Shown piece after piece: positions 11,607 to 21,700 of a stretch of DNA of 64,000 nt. A model generated the notes under the pieces. The model worked only from the letters and a program-made list of their open reading frames with translations. It made no database searches and was not told the origin of the DNA. Where the stretch lies: the NCBI GenBank assembly GCA_032717465.1, contig CM064715.1, positions 36,566,546 through 36,630,545 of the forward strand, in the 5' to 3' direction. The position numbers and the translations under genes are program-made. Every line of letters starts with the position of its first letter. Within the stretch, counting starts at the first letter, position 1. The stretch is from Coenobita brevimanus (lineage: Eukaryota; Arthropoda; Malacostraca; Decapoda; Coenobitidae).

Positions 11607-13070
11607 TTTGACTTAATGCCAGATATTATTCAGTTCAGTGATTTTAGAAGGATGAGTGTGCTAGTACAGTACGGCCATTACTAATAATCTAATGATTGGA
11701 ATAACATGAGTATTCTCTTCCAGTTAGCACCAGACGGTTATTTTCAGCTCAGAGTTAGTCTAAGAGCCTGGGAGTTAATACGTGTTCAATATCAAGACCA
11801 TGTTTCCTCTTGCACTTAGCGCCGTAATCTGAGTGGTAAAAGAAGGCTTTCTTGTAGTCTACCTTTTCCTTGGTGATTTATGCTGCATATTGCACCTTAA
11901 CTTTCTTTTGAATGCTTTCTCATATCGCCTTAATATCGACATAGTTTATATACAAAAGAGGAGTTACAAAATCCCCAGAGCTTCTTCACCGCCCCCCGCC
12001 CCTGTTCATGCCACTTTCGCATTCCTCCACCACGCCTGTTTCCTGATTGCATTGGTGCACTCAGCAATCTGCAGAAAGATATCAATCCCATCAGTCCTGT
12101 GACATATTTTCCATTTTATTTGTTCATTCACTGAACCATAACATTCAGCTTAGGAGGGACCTCTGTTATAGTCTTTTCACCTTTTCATCTTTTGCAGCTT
12201 ATTTCACCCATGGCATTGGCAGAATAAGGCAATACTACGGCTCTACATCTTTTCCTTGGCACATTTTCATGATTAGCATAATAGTCTAGGGTTAATATCT
12301 AACCCCACCAGGTCAAAGAGTTTTACCTAAAGCGAACCGAATCGTCTGGAAATAGCGAGAATAAACTCAATAATACCTCACCGGCTTCAAGGGGTTAAGG
12401 AGCTGGGGTGGGGATTGCTAGCACAGTTAGGGTCAACTACCTGTTTTAACTCGAGATTCGTTTCTGCTGGCAGGACAAGGGACTGTAATCTTTCTGTTTC
12501 TCGTTATTTCTGAGGTGAAGAATCATCATCATCATCATCACTATCACCATCATCATAGTTACGGGAGGGAAATTATCGTAAAAACTATATGTGTTTTATC
12601 AGGAAGGTCAAGGATGGGAGAGTGATAAATCTTCCCATATCACTTGTGCTTCCAACAAAAACAAGTATAGGCAATGGCAAGGAAACGATCGTAAATGTGT
12701 TCGAGAATGCCACCCCTGGTATTCACACTTTCGAAAGACGGCAGACGTCGAGGTGACCGTGTTCGTGACAAATAGTCTACAGTTTCACCGCCTCTGTTTC
12801 ACACTTTAAGGCATAACCGTCACTTGCCTTCCTAATACATCATACCAACGAGCAATGAAAAAGAAAAATCGTGCCCCGGATTTTTCCGAAGACTAACACG
12901 TGAAACACCATGAGAACTCGACCGCAGTTGCATATTCGTGGCTGACTAGCCAAAACTTCCTCAGGTTTCATATCAACTGCTGATGGGATGACAGTATAAA
13001 TGAAAGAAAAGCATTCGGAAGCCGAATGCTAACCGCCGGCCAGAATATGCTCATGACAAAGTCCAAGATT
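11607..13070. other. No gene seen; contains an (ATC)n tract
   Basis: Short frames here (for example 11833-12102 and 12591-12809) have no recognisable domain and no codon-usage support. A small CAT/ATC microsatellite lies at about 12525-12560. Confidence 0.55.
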
Positions 13071-13071
13071 T

Positions 13072-13305
13072 TGGCCATATCTTGATATCCCAAAGGTTTC
13101 ATGTTGATAGCTCAAGCCGTTCATGAGACATAATGGTGCTAAAGGCGGCCGATAAAAACAAGTAGACATTTGGCAGCCATTTTGATGACCTTGGCCTTAA
13201 CCCCGAGAGCCCATTTTCGAACTCGGCCGAGATTTTGCCCATATCTTGATGCCCTGAAGGTTTCATATTGATAGCTCAAGCCGTTCATGAGATATAATGG
13301 GAACG

Positions 13306-13380
<75 letters not shown>
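13072..13380 (+). repeat. Two-unit repeat followed by (CA)n
   Basis: Two units of about 64 bases, at 13072-13135 and 13238-13301, both run from CCATATCTTGAT to CGTTCATGAGA.ATAATGG with few differences and lie 166 bases apart. The second leads directly into about 72 bases of (CA)n (13309-13380). Just after it is the inverted pair CATTATC...GATAATG (13397-13430). This layout suggests the tail of an unidentified short interspersed element. Confidence 0.6.
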
Positions 13381-13383
<3 letters not shown>

Positions 13384-13689
13384 CCAGGCAAAAACATTAT
13401 CACTCCCCCTTGTACTGGTGGACGATAATGACCTCAGGAAACTCTGAAACCTTAACATCGATTCCCGAAAATTACAACGTCCGATGGACGAATTGAGAAG
13501 CTTATTCGGTCAGGCGATGGTCGCCTGATCGTTTCATCTTACTGCTTACCAACCTTACCGCAAAATATTAAGCAAACCTATATACATTGGTCTAGAAAGG
13601 GCAGGCAACATGCATCATATTACTAGAGAGCTGGGAGGTGGCATGATATCCCCTTATTTAGGGAGAGGGAATCCCGAACAGGTAATGCA

Positions 13690-13925
13690 AATATTCGGTG
13701 TAAGCAGAACAGTAGAAAGGTGGATTAGGTGATGTTGAGTGGAAGGCACAAAGCAAAACGGTCAACGCACAGGAAGCCCTCGTGTTACCACACTACTACA
13801 GGATCAGGAAATAATCACCACAATGGAGGACAGCACCTGCATGAAAGGCAGCACTTGCAAGCATTGCTTACGCCATATGAGACGAATTGCATCTACAATG
13901 AGGCACACGAACAGTTGTGTGTAGA
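13690..13925 (+). pseudogene. Tc1-like transposase relic (N-terminal DNA-binding part)
   Basis: In one frame the residues GQRTGSPRVTTLLQDQEI, followed by a Thr/Cys-rich stretch and CLRHMRRIAS, resemble the linker between the two helix-turn-helix units of Tc1-type transposases (usual form SGRPRVTTxxQDRxI). Upstream words in other frames fit the first helix-turn-helix. No catalytic domain or terminal repeats were found. The identification rests on this short similarity only. Confidence 0.4.
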
Positions 13926-13989
13926 CTTTGTCTTCTGGGTCATGTGTTCGAACTCCAGCCTGTGGGAATCATTTCACCACTCTTAACAA

Positions 13990-14560
13990 AGCATTTGATT
14001 ATCATTGTACAGCAACTCTATCTTCATAAGTAGAGTAGTTTCAGCACTTTCGTTTTAAAACACGGACAGATAATTACAATCACAGCTCATAATAGTGAGC
14101 TTAATAAACTGATTTTAAAATGAAATTAACAAAGATGAGGAAATTAATTCCGGACACTTCTTTAGCTGACTGAATCTAATGCTGCTGACATAGCAGTAAA
14201 AAGGAGAACACTTGAGAAACGCTTCATTTATGTCATAAGAGAAACAGTAGGAAAGGCATTAAGTATAGTTTTGTTTCACTTAGTTACCGTACAAAAAATA
14301 TGCTCACACCACAATCTCATGTCAGGGCTTGCAACCATCCGTATGACACAAATCGGAGTGCACCAAAACTTGAATCTTGCAGCAGATGTTTTAGTTCCAC
14401 GACACGACTTCTGTCTTTCATTGTACCAAGCCTCTATCAGCTTAGGAATATTAGCCACTGAGCTAGGCGAGGGCTTTGTCTTTGCAACGGCGCCTCCTCA
14501 GCTTGTACTGTATTTTTGTGTGCTTGCACCAGCTGGGGCTTTGTTGCCTGTTCCGGCCTA
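13990..14560. other. No confident gene; likely includes LINE D 3' UTR
   Basis: The minus strand just beyond the LINE D stop codon (14563) is probably its 3' UTR. A minus-strand frame at 14276-14458 looks protein-like in composition but matches nothing I recognise. The end of LINE D could not be located. Confidence 0.4.
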
Positions 14561-14562
14561 AC

Positions 14563-14732
14563 TCACTTAGGTTTTTGCACCTTTCCCTCCTTTTTGAGAA
14601 GTATCTTCATGTTTTTCTTAATCCTCTCAATATTGAAGGGGAAATCGCCTATTAATATTTTAATTCTCTGTATATGGCCATTGAAAGTCTCGTATATCCT
14701 TCCTCTTTTCTGCCAGTGCATCATACTCTAAT
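14563..14732 (-). pseudogene. LINE D reverse transcriptase, extreme C-terminus
   Basis: On the minus strand the frame enters from the gypsy-2 junction with LEYDALAEKRKDIRDFQ and runs, with one frameshift, to a stop at 14563. It continues exactly the frame that ends at 20743 on the far side of gypsy-2 (..CGEEKEDMYNFL) once one copy of the 5-bp CTAAT target duplication is removed. This is direct evidence that gypsy-2 jumped into LINE D. Confidence 0.8.
14728..14732 (+). repeat. Gypsy-2 target-site duplication, left copy
   Basis: CTAAT directly before the 5' LTR; the same five bases follow the 3' LTR at 20738-20742. Five bases is the usual length for Ty3/gypsy insertions. Confidence 0.88.
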
Positions 14733-15744
14733 TGTCACGAGTCGGGTAGTGACATTGGCTTTTGTGGGAAACTGCGAACTCTAGTGGAATCCCAGTTTAT
14801 CGTTCAGTTAACCGCTCACTCGGTCGGGAGTGTTTTTCAGACAATTTTCCACTGTGTCATAAATGATCGTCTTTGTCCAAGACATTAGCGCTTCTGCTGA
14901 GCGATTTATTTTGGGCATGTTTCGCTCATTTTAGCCGTTAGTAAGGCGGTCACAGCACTTCCCTCTTTCCCACGAGTTAGTCAGTCAAGGTTTGAGCGCC
15001 ACGGAAGTAGGTAGTGTGTGGTAGTGTCCTTCCTATGACGCAGTTCCCACCGCCGCCGTATTCCCACCTACAATAGTGTGATAGGCGAGAGACTTAAGCG
15101 AGTGCGGTGTCCTTCCAGTAACGACGCCCAGTCATCTGCTTAGTCCACTCTTTGACCAGTATTTCTTTTCGTTTTCCTAGGTTTAAGAGTCTAGCTTTTG
15201 AGTGAGTGAGTGAGTGCGATCTCCTTAGTTTGAATTCATTTTGAAATGTAACGTAAATTTATTCCTTTGTAATCAATAAATTTAACAGTTCTTTTTTTCG
15301 AGCTTAATGTAATGTCAACTCGTGTTTCATTTCTCCATACTAAGCTTATTTCCTTTATAGCTCCTAGCTTGCATAAATGCTTTGCTATTCATAACTGGTA
15401 CTTAGGCCATTCTTGTTGTATTAAGCTTAAAATCCGCTGTGCCATCTAGGAGTTAATGCATCAGCAAGAACCTGATATCATAAATGGTATTAGTTATTGA
15501 TTGTCAGGGGTGAAGTCACTTTCTCCAGAGGCCAACAGTACTAATAAACAGCATTTGTGAGTAATTAGTCTCTGCTGTGTACTGTTGAGAAAGTTTATAA
15601 ATTCTCGTTCTTAGAGAATCGGCGAAGCAAGCCAGTATAAAGTAATCATTGCTTGATTTTCATAAGACAATTCATTGTCCCTACTCTTTAGTATTATTGA
15701 ATAAATATCATTTAATATTGTTTACCTTTAAAAACCCCGTGACA
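14733..15744 (+). repeat. Gypsy-2 5' LTR
   Basis: TGTCACGAGTC ... CCCCGTGACA, 1012 bases, a direct repeat of 19730-20737. It contains AATAAA motifs near 15285 and in the 3' third. The terminal inverted repeat is TGTCAC/GTGACA. Confidence 0.92.
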
Positions 15745-15746
15745 AT

Positions 15747-15764
15747 TGGCAACCTCATTCCAGG
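15747..15764 (+). promoter_or_regulatory. Gypsy-2 primer-binding site
   Basis: TGGCAACCTCATTCCAGG starts two bases after the LTR. It begins TGG as expected for pairing with a tRNA CCA end. The tRNA identity was not resolved. Confidence 0.65.
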
Positions 15765-16059
15765 ATATTAACTCCTAGCTCTAAAGCTGTTCACGAGATA
15801 ATACTCACTCGTTCATACTTTGGTATTTATCATTAAAGTCTATAGGCACTACCTTACTGGTGATTAGTGATTCATTTTTATTAATTTACATAATAGTTTT
15901 CACAGTCAGTTGTTTGTTTAATTTTCTTTACCAGTTTAATTAGATAAAACTGGTCACCACTAACCTGTGCCTATATTCTTTATTCTCGATTATTGACATC
16001 TTTCTCTGAAAAAATCGCGGTCAGTACTGAGTCGCTAGTACTTAGATTGAGTTAGCATC

Positions 16060-18396
16060 ATGTCGACCAGCGTCTATGTACAGGTAGCCAAAGATATGGG
16101 TCTTACGGACCCAACTGAAATTAAGGAGTTCATCCTCTCTCGGTTTAATTACGAACAGCAGCGCGAGAGTGATGCTCGTGAAGAGCGTCGAATTCAGCGT
16201 GAGGAACGCGAAAAGGAGCGCGAATACGAGCGAGAACAGCGCGAACACTAGCAAGAACAGCGCGAACATGAGCGAAAACAGCGCAAACTCGACTTAGAAC
16301 ACGAGCTAGAACAGCGTAAGGAACGAGAGAGAGAATGAGAACACAAACGTGCCAAACGAGAAGCACGCAAAAAACATGAATTTGAAATGTTGAAGCTCAA
16401 GCGAGATTCCTTGGCTTCAGACACGTCTGGTGCAGTTGGCCCAAGCTCCACGAGCGCTCTCCCTGCACATGTTATGGTGACCCCACACATCAAGCTTCCC
16501 CCATACAAAGAAGGCGAGCGAATCGAGCCATACGTAGCTCGTTATGAAGACATGGCTCAACTTTACCAGCTGGATGATGCAGCTAAGCGGCTTCAGTTTC
16601 TTAGCCTGTTTGAGGGCCCTGCCCTTGATATTCTCCACAGAATTCGTGGAGACATTCTCACGTATGAGATGATGAAAGCTGCACTCGTCAAAGCGTACGG
16701 TCTCACAGTTGACGACGCCAAGGGCCAGTTCATGAGGGCGCGTTTACAGGATAAAGAGACTGCCGTTCAGTTTCTTGACCGGCTTACTGCTTACTTAGAT
16801 GAGTGGATGGAGAAAGATGAAACTCCTTCCACGCGTGAGGGGATAATTGACCTTATGCTGCGCACGCAGCTGGAAAAGACGTGGCCTACTGAACTTATGG
16901 CTCAACTTAAGATCTGCCAGGTAAGAGATGCCAGCCAAATGGTGAAGAAGGCTGACGCATTCTTTACTGCATACGGGTATCAAACTCGCAAGCAGCATAC
17001 CTGGAACAGAAAACCTGATAAATCTGGGAAACCGTATCAGACTGAACCCCAGCAACAAGGCCATTCTCAGAATAATGGCCAAGGTCCAAAACCGCAGAGG
17101 AAGGACCAGGGGCAAAACACTCAGAAACCTGAGTGGAAGCGGTACAACAGGTACCCTAACCAGCAGCAGTATCAGCCACGCAACTGACCATCGGGACTGT
17201 CCTTTTCACCACCAGCTCAAGTGAATAGGAGGCAGGAGGTGAACGCAGCCTTCATTCCTCAGCAGCAGCACGGTGGTCACGTCCCTACCAGTATGGGTAC
17301 TCCCCTACAGTTCACTAGTCCCACAGTGACAGTGAACCCCCCTCCACAGATGGCCAATGCTCCATCTCCCCAGGCAGTGAGTACGACCCCTCAAGTATCT
17401 AGTTCACAAGGCACCATGTTTGCCGCATCATTTATTCAGCAGCCTCATGAGTGGCTAGCTGCTTCCTCCACAGGCCCTCCCACAGGTGACAGTGCCTTCC
17501 TTGTTCAGCCAGGGTTTGTGGGAGACATCCCTGTGAAGGTCCTGAGAGACAACGGGTCCTCAGGTTGCTCTGTCAAGCAGGGTCTAGTTCGGCCTGAGCA
17601 GTACACAGGTCGACAGATCCAAGCTAACCTGATTGATGGATCAGTGAGATTGTTCCCTGAGGCATGTATCCAGGTGGCATCTCCATTTTACACTGGTACG
17701 ACAGTCACAGTTGTCATGCCAGAATCTTTATTTGACCTAATCGTAGGTAATATTCCCGGTGCCAAGGATAGTTGCACCGAGGATGACGCTACTCAGACTT
17801 CGGCTGCAGAAACACGAGCCATTACTGAGGCTCCAGATTGTGTCACCCCAGTGACCATTGAAATGCCACAAGATCTGATGTGTAGCCAACTTGTTGTTCA
17901 AGAACAACATTCTGACCCGACACTTGCTGCTGTGGGAAAGAAACAAAAGGGTAGAGTGATAAAGTATTCATGGGGAGGTCGAGCCAAGTTCCTTTGCAAA
18001 CAAGGACGGCTCTACCGTGAGTCACAAACACCCGAGGGCGAGGTTCGACTGCAGTTTGTCGTTCCCGCCAAGTACCGCCTGGCAGTGTTAGAATGGGGTC
18101 ACTGTTCAGCCTCAGGAGGTCACCTGGGCAAAAGGAAGACCCAGGGCCGTATCCGAGCTGACTTTTTCTGGCCAGGGATGGGATGAGACATAGATAGTTT
18201 TGTGCATTCCTGCAATGTGTGTCCACGTACCACTAATCAGGGACATGTCCTTCCTGCGCCATTTGTAACCACACCTGTAATCTCTGAGTCAGTTGTGAGA
18301 CAGGGTAGTGGTGAAATGGGTGCAGACTTGACGTCTCGCCCATTGGCCCCACAGGACACAGTATGTCCAGGGCCTGTACATACCTATGTACCGTAA
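16060..18396 (+). pseudogene. Gypsy-2 Gag-protease-integrase zinc-finger ORF with four stops
   Basis: One frame runs from ATG 16060 (MSTSVYVQVAKDMGLTDP) to TAA at 18394 without a frameshift, interrupted by stops ending at 16251, 16338, 17187 and 18186. The last of these sits where Arg (CGA) is likely; the 16338 stop could likewise be CGA. Gag has a charged Glu/Arg helix (about residues 35-120), then a retroviral-type capsid region (VARYEDMAQLYQL, GPALDILHRI, MMKAALVKAYG, KADAFFTAYG) and a Gln/Asn-rich tail with no zinc knuckle. Protease follows (VLRDNGSSG, where DTG would be usual; LIVGNIPGA). The integrase HHCC finger is next (GGHLGKRKTQGRI, FFWPGMG, CNVCPRT) and then the frame ends. The Asn in the protease site may itself be a lesion. 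Confidence 0.82.
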
Positions 18397-19729
18397 GTTT
18401 AGGGGGAAGTTCGAGAACCCCGCAGAGACAGTCCGAGGCTGTATATGAATTACCTTGTGGAACATCTTGAGCTGTGGGCCTCTCAGAGGATTCCCGGAGA
18501 ATGCACATTATCCACATGAGTGTTCACACCCACGGTGGGTGTTAAAACATGACCTGCCCGAGATTGTGTAGCAATTCTCAGCTTCTTGTCATTAATCGTA
18601 AGCATAGAGTTAGTTAACCAGTAAACCAGGTTCCATTAGCAAATCGCAGCGTTTGATGTCCTGCATAGACGCCCAGTCTTTTTGTTCATGACCATGTTCC
18701 CTGGTTAATTTAACGAATCGCAGCGTTTGATGTCCTGCACAAACGCCCAGTCTTTTCGCTAATTAAGTTTAGGGTTTACCCATTAAACTGGGTGATGGGA
18801 TGTTGTTAAGGTGCTGTTCCCTCACATGCCGGCCGGGTGCGCCGCATGTTGAACCCTCACGCCAGCTTCTGGGGACTGGGTGATGGGATGTTGTTAGGGT
18901 GCTGTTCCCTCACATGCCGGCCGGGTGCGCCACATGTTGAGCGAGGTGGATGCCAGATTAGAGCTCCCCTTAAACTGGGTGATGGGATGTTGTTAAGGTG
19001 CCATTCCCTCACATGCTGGCCAGGTGCGCCGCATGTTGAACCCTCACGTCAGCTTCTGGGGACTGGGTGATGGGATGTTGTTGAGGTGCTGTTCCCTCAC
19101 ATGTTGAGCAAGGTGGATGCCAGGTTAGAGCTTCCTCGCTAAGAACCCTCACGCCTACGTTTCCTGGTTAATAATGTAAATAGTGCACTTTTTGTAACAT
19201 AAGTACTGATTGCTAGGCAGAGAGAGAGAAATGATACTTTTGATGTTCCACCTTGATTGTTTTCGCAGGTGCAACTAGTGGGTGCAGCATTGCCGTGCAG
19301 ATTAGCTGGTCGTCCCTGTCGCATGCTGCTGCCTCTTCTCTTCTGCCTCGTTGTCATTATTTACTATAAATTTGTATTACATGATTTTACACGTAGGTAC
19401 AGTTACACCACAACTGTCACACCTACACTGTGTATTACATACATTACGCTACATAACAATTAGTTGTTAATGTAAATGTAGCAAACTTTTTGCTCAGTTT
19501 GACCTGAGTACAGGATTTTTCACTGTCGTCACGGAGTTTTTCCCTCAAGCTTGCTTCTATTAACGTAAATACGAGGTTTTTTCGCTCACTGGCGACTGCG
19601 ACTTTCTCCTGTAGCAGAATAGCACACACACACCACAGTGTGAATCTTGTGTGACTGAGTTAGGATTTATATGTATATATATTGAATTTTTTTCCCTGGG
19701 AAAAAATTTCAACTTTTGATGGGGCGTAA
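18397..19729 (+). other. Gypsy-2 internal non-coding region
   Basis: No protein similarity was found. It contains a duplicated block of about 75 bases (GCAGCGTTTGATGTCCTGCA.. at about 18648 and 18722) and the 187-bp tandem repeat at 18785-19150. It replaces the pol half of the element. Confidence 0.7.
18785..19150 (+). repeat. 187-bp tandem repeat, two copies, each of two half-units
   Basis: ACTGGGTGATGGGATGTTGT recurs at about 18787, 18875, 18974 and 19062. First and third, and second and fourth, are spaced 187 bases apart. Within each unit the two halves (about 90 and 97 bases) are related but differ, one carrying CACGCCAGCTTCTGGG and the other GAGC.AGGTGGATGCCAG.TTAGAGC. This looks like a higher-order unit that was then duplicated. 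Confidence 0.85.
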
Positions 19730-20737
19730 TGTCACGAGTCGGCTAGAGACATTGGCTTTTGTGGGAAACCGCGAACTCTAGTGGAATCCCAGTTTATCGT
19801 TCAGTTAACCGCTCACTCGGTCGGGAGTGTTTTTCAGACAATTTTCCACTGTGTCATAAATGATCGTCTTTGTGCAAGACATTAGTGCTTCTGCCGAGCA
19901 ATTTATTTTGGGCATGTTTCACTCATTCTAGTCGTTAGTAAGGCGGCCACAGCACTTCCCTCTTTCCCACGAGTTAGTCAGTCAAGGTTTGAGCGCCACG
20001 GAAGTAGGTAGTGTGTGGTAGTGTCCTTCCTACGACGCAGTTCCCACCGCCGCTGTATTCCCACCTACAATAGTGTGATAGGTGAGAGACTTAAGCAAGT
20101 GCAGTGTCCTTCCAGTAACGACACCCAGTCATCTGCTTAGTCCACTCTTTGACCAGTATTTCTTTTCGTTTTCCTAGGTTTAAGAGTTTAGCTTTTGAGT
20201 GAGTGAGTGCGATTTCCTTAGTTTGAATTCATTTTGAAATGTAACGTAAATTTATTCCTTTGTAATCAATAAATTTAACAGTTCTTTTTCTCGAGCTTAA
20301 TGTAATGTCAACTCGTGTTTCATTTCTCCATACTAAGCTTATTTCCTTTATAGCTCCTAGCTTGCATAAATGCTTTGCTATTCATAACTGGTACTTAGGC
20401 CATTCTTGTTGTATTAAGCTTAAAATCCGCTGTGCCATCTAGGAGTTAATGCATCAGCAAGAACTTGATATCATTAATAGTATTAGTTATTGATTGTCAG
20501 GGGTGAAGTCACTTTCTCCAGAGGCCAACAGTACTAATAAACAGCATTTGTGAGTAATTAATCTCTGCTGTGTACTGTTGAGAAAGTTTATAAATTCTCG
20601 TTCTTAGAGAATCGGCGAAGCAAGCCTGCATAAAGTAATCATTGCTTGATTTTCATAAGACAATTCATTGTCCCTACTCTTCAGTATTATTGAATAATTA
20701 TCATTTAATATTGTTTACCTTTAAAAACCCCGTGAGA
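19730..20737 (+). repeat. Gypsy-2 3' LTR
   Basis: The 1008-base partner of 14733-15744. The terminal CA has become GA (CCCCGTGAGA) and is followed directly by the CTAAT target duplication at 20738-20742. Confidence 0.92.
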
Positions 20738-20742
20738 CTAAT

Positions 20743-21329
20743 AAAAAATTATACATGTCCTCTTTCTCCTCCCCACATAGTACACCACTTCCTTCTCCCA
20801 TTTATTTTATTTTCTCTCTTAGTGGTAGACTTCCTCATCTTTCCCTGAACATTATTATTGATGATTGCCTATTTTCATACCAAATTTCCTCTTCCAGTTT
20901 AATTCAATTCTTTTTTTTACTTCTACTTCCCATCTCCTTGAGTCCCATTTCCTCACGAATTCTTTAATATCCTATTTATTCTCCATACATTCTTCATTAT
21001 AGTTTGTATTTAATACTTTCACATATACTTCTACCTTCATCTAACATTTATTCGTTCTATTTTCCCTCATATTTATTAGTACTTACTTCAGTGACTCATT
21101 TTCTCCCTTCATGATGCCATCAATGTACGGCAGCTTCCACACTATTATTCTTGTCTTAGGTCACAGCTTCATATTTCTCCACTCAAAGCAGTTTTCCACA
21201 TACTTTGGTGCACCTATTATATCTCTTGCTACTCTTTGTAATGCCCTCATTACAAATGTAATCGCAACCTTGCTGATATTGCATTTGTTTCATACAAAGC
21301 TGATGGAAAAATAGTTTTCCATAATGTTC
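20743..21329 (-). pseudogene. LINE D, region after RT (degraded)
   Basis: Minus-strand fragments in several frames give LWKTIFPSALYETN (about 21270-21325), RDIIGAPKYVEN, RIIVWKLPYIDGIMKGEN and EFVRKWDSRRWE, then EEKEDMYNFL at the gypsy-2 junction. These match the conserved C-terminal part found after RT in many arthropod LINEs (WKxIxxPSxLYGTN, then an ILGAP-type motif). Frameshifts and stops are frequent, so this is the oldest layer of the nest. Confidence 0.7.
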
Positions 21330-21700
21330 TATCTATCTATCTATTGCCAGACGTCATAATCCTGTAAGGGGTGACCATTTGACTTTGAGTTATTGGTTTT
21401 ACGGGGAGGGGCACTAACCCTCCACCAACCCACTTGTTGACACATTGGGAGCACGTATGGGTTAGTTATATGGTTACCACCCAGCGTTGTAAATGGTTTC
21501 TTGGCTTACAGGAAACCATTTGGCTTGTCACTCAATGTAAACCCACCTGTAAAGGAAAGAAGAGCAATAAGAAGTGACAGGAAAGATGGGAGATATAGGA
21601 AGAGAGGAGGGCAGGCAAAGAAAAAAATGATAAAGGCTAAGGAAGAAGTAGGCAGCACTACATCAAGTGAGTGGATGATTGTCGCCACCACCTACCACCG
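21330..21700 (-). mobile_element. Short RTE-1-derived element: 5' module joined to 3' tail
   Basis: Reading the minus strand, it starts at about 21700 with GGTAGGTGGTGGCG.. and ..CATCCACTCACTTGATGTAGTGCTG, passes a pyrimidine-rich stretch and the hairpin (21491-21521), then GGGTTGGTGGAGGGTTAGTGCCCCTCCCC. Then, with no coding part, it joins GGTCACCCCTTACAGGATTATGACGTCTGGCAATAGATAGATAG. The first half equals the RTE-1 5' UTR at 23086-23210; the last 45 bases equal the RTE-1 3' end at 30748-30792. It is therefore a coding-less derivative of about 370 bases, inserted into LINE D. Confidence 0.78.
21491..21521 (-). other. Hairpin in RTE-1 5' module, copy B
   Basis: AAATGGTTTC and GAAACCATTT form near-perfect arms around a short loop. 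The neighbouring GGTTACCACCCAGCG is also shared with the other copies (at 2074, 23086, 53044 and 58488). Confidence 0.75.

Larger units (their letters stand above)
14733..20737 (+). mobile_element. Gypsy-2 LTR retrotransposon, RT-deleted
   Basis: A 6.0-kb element with 1.0-kb LTRs, 5-bp target duplications, a primer site TGGCAACCTC and a purine-rich site GATGGGGCG before the 3' LTR. Its single reading frame holds Gag, protease and only the zinc-finger part of integrase; the integrase core, RT and RNase H are absent. About 1.3 kb of non-coding, partly tandem-repeated DNA (18397-19729) occupies the place where RT would lie. It could move only with proteins from a relative. Right and left LTRs are nearly the same, so the insertion is fairly young, and it is younger than LINE D. 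Confidence 0.9.

Noticed and set aside
13139..13496. Cys/Val and Thr/His repeat frames
   Set aside because: Translations of the (CA)n tract at 13309-13380.
14276..14458. Minus-strand frame beginning MANIPKLIEAWYNERQ
   Set aside because: Composition is protein-like, but it is short, lies next to the LINE D 3' end and matches no family I recognise; not enough to call a gene.
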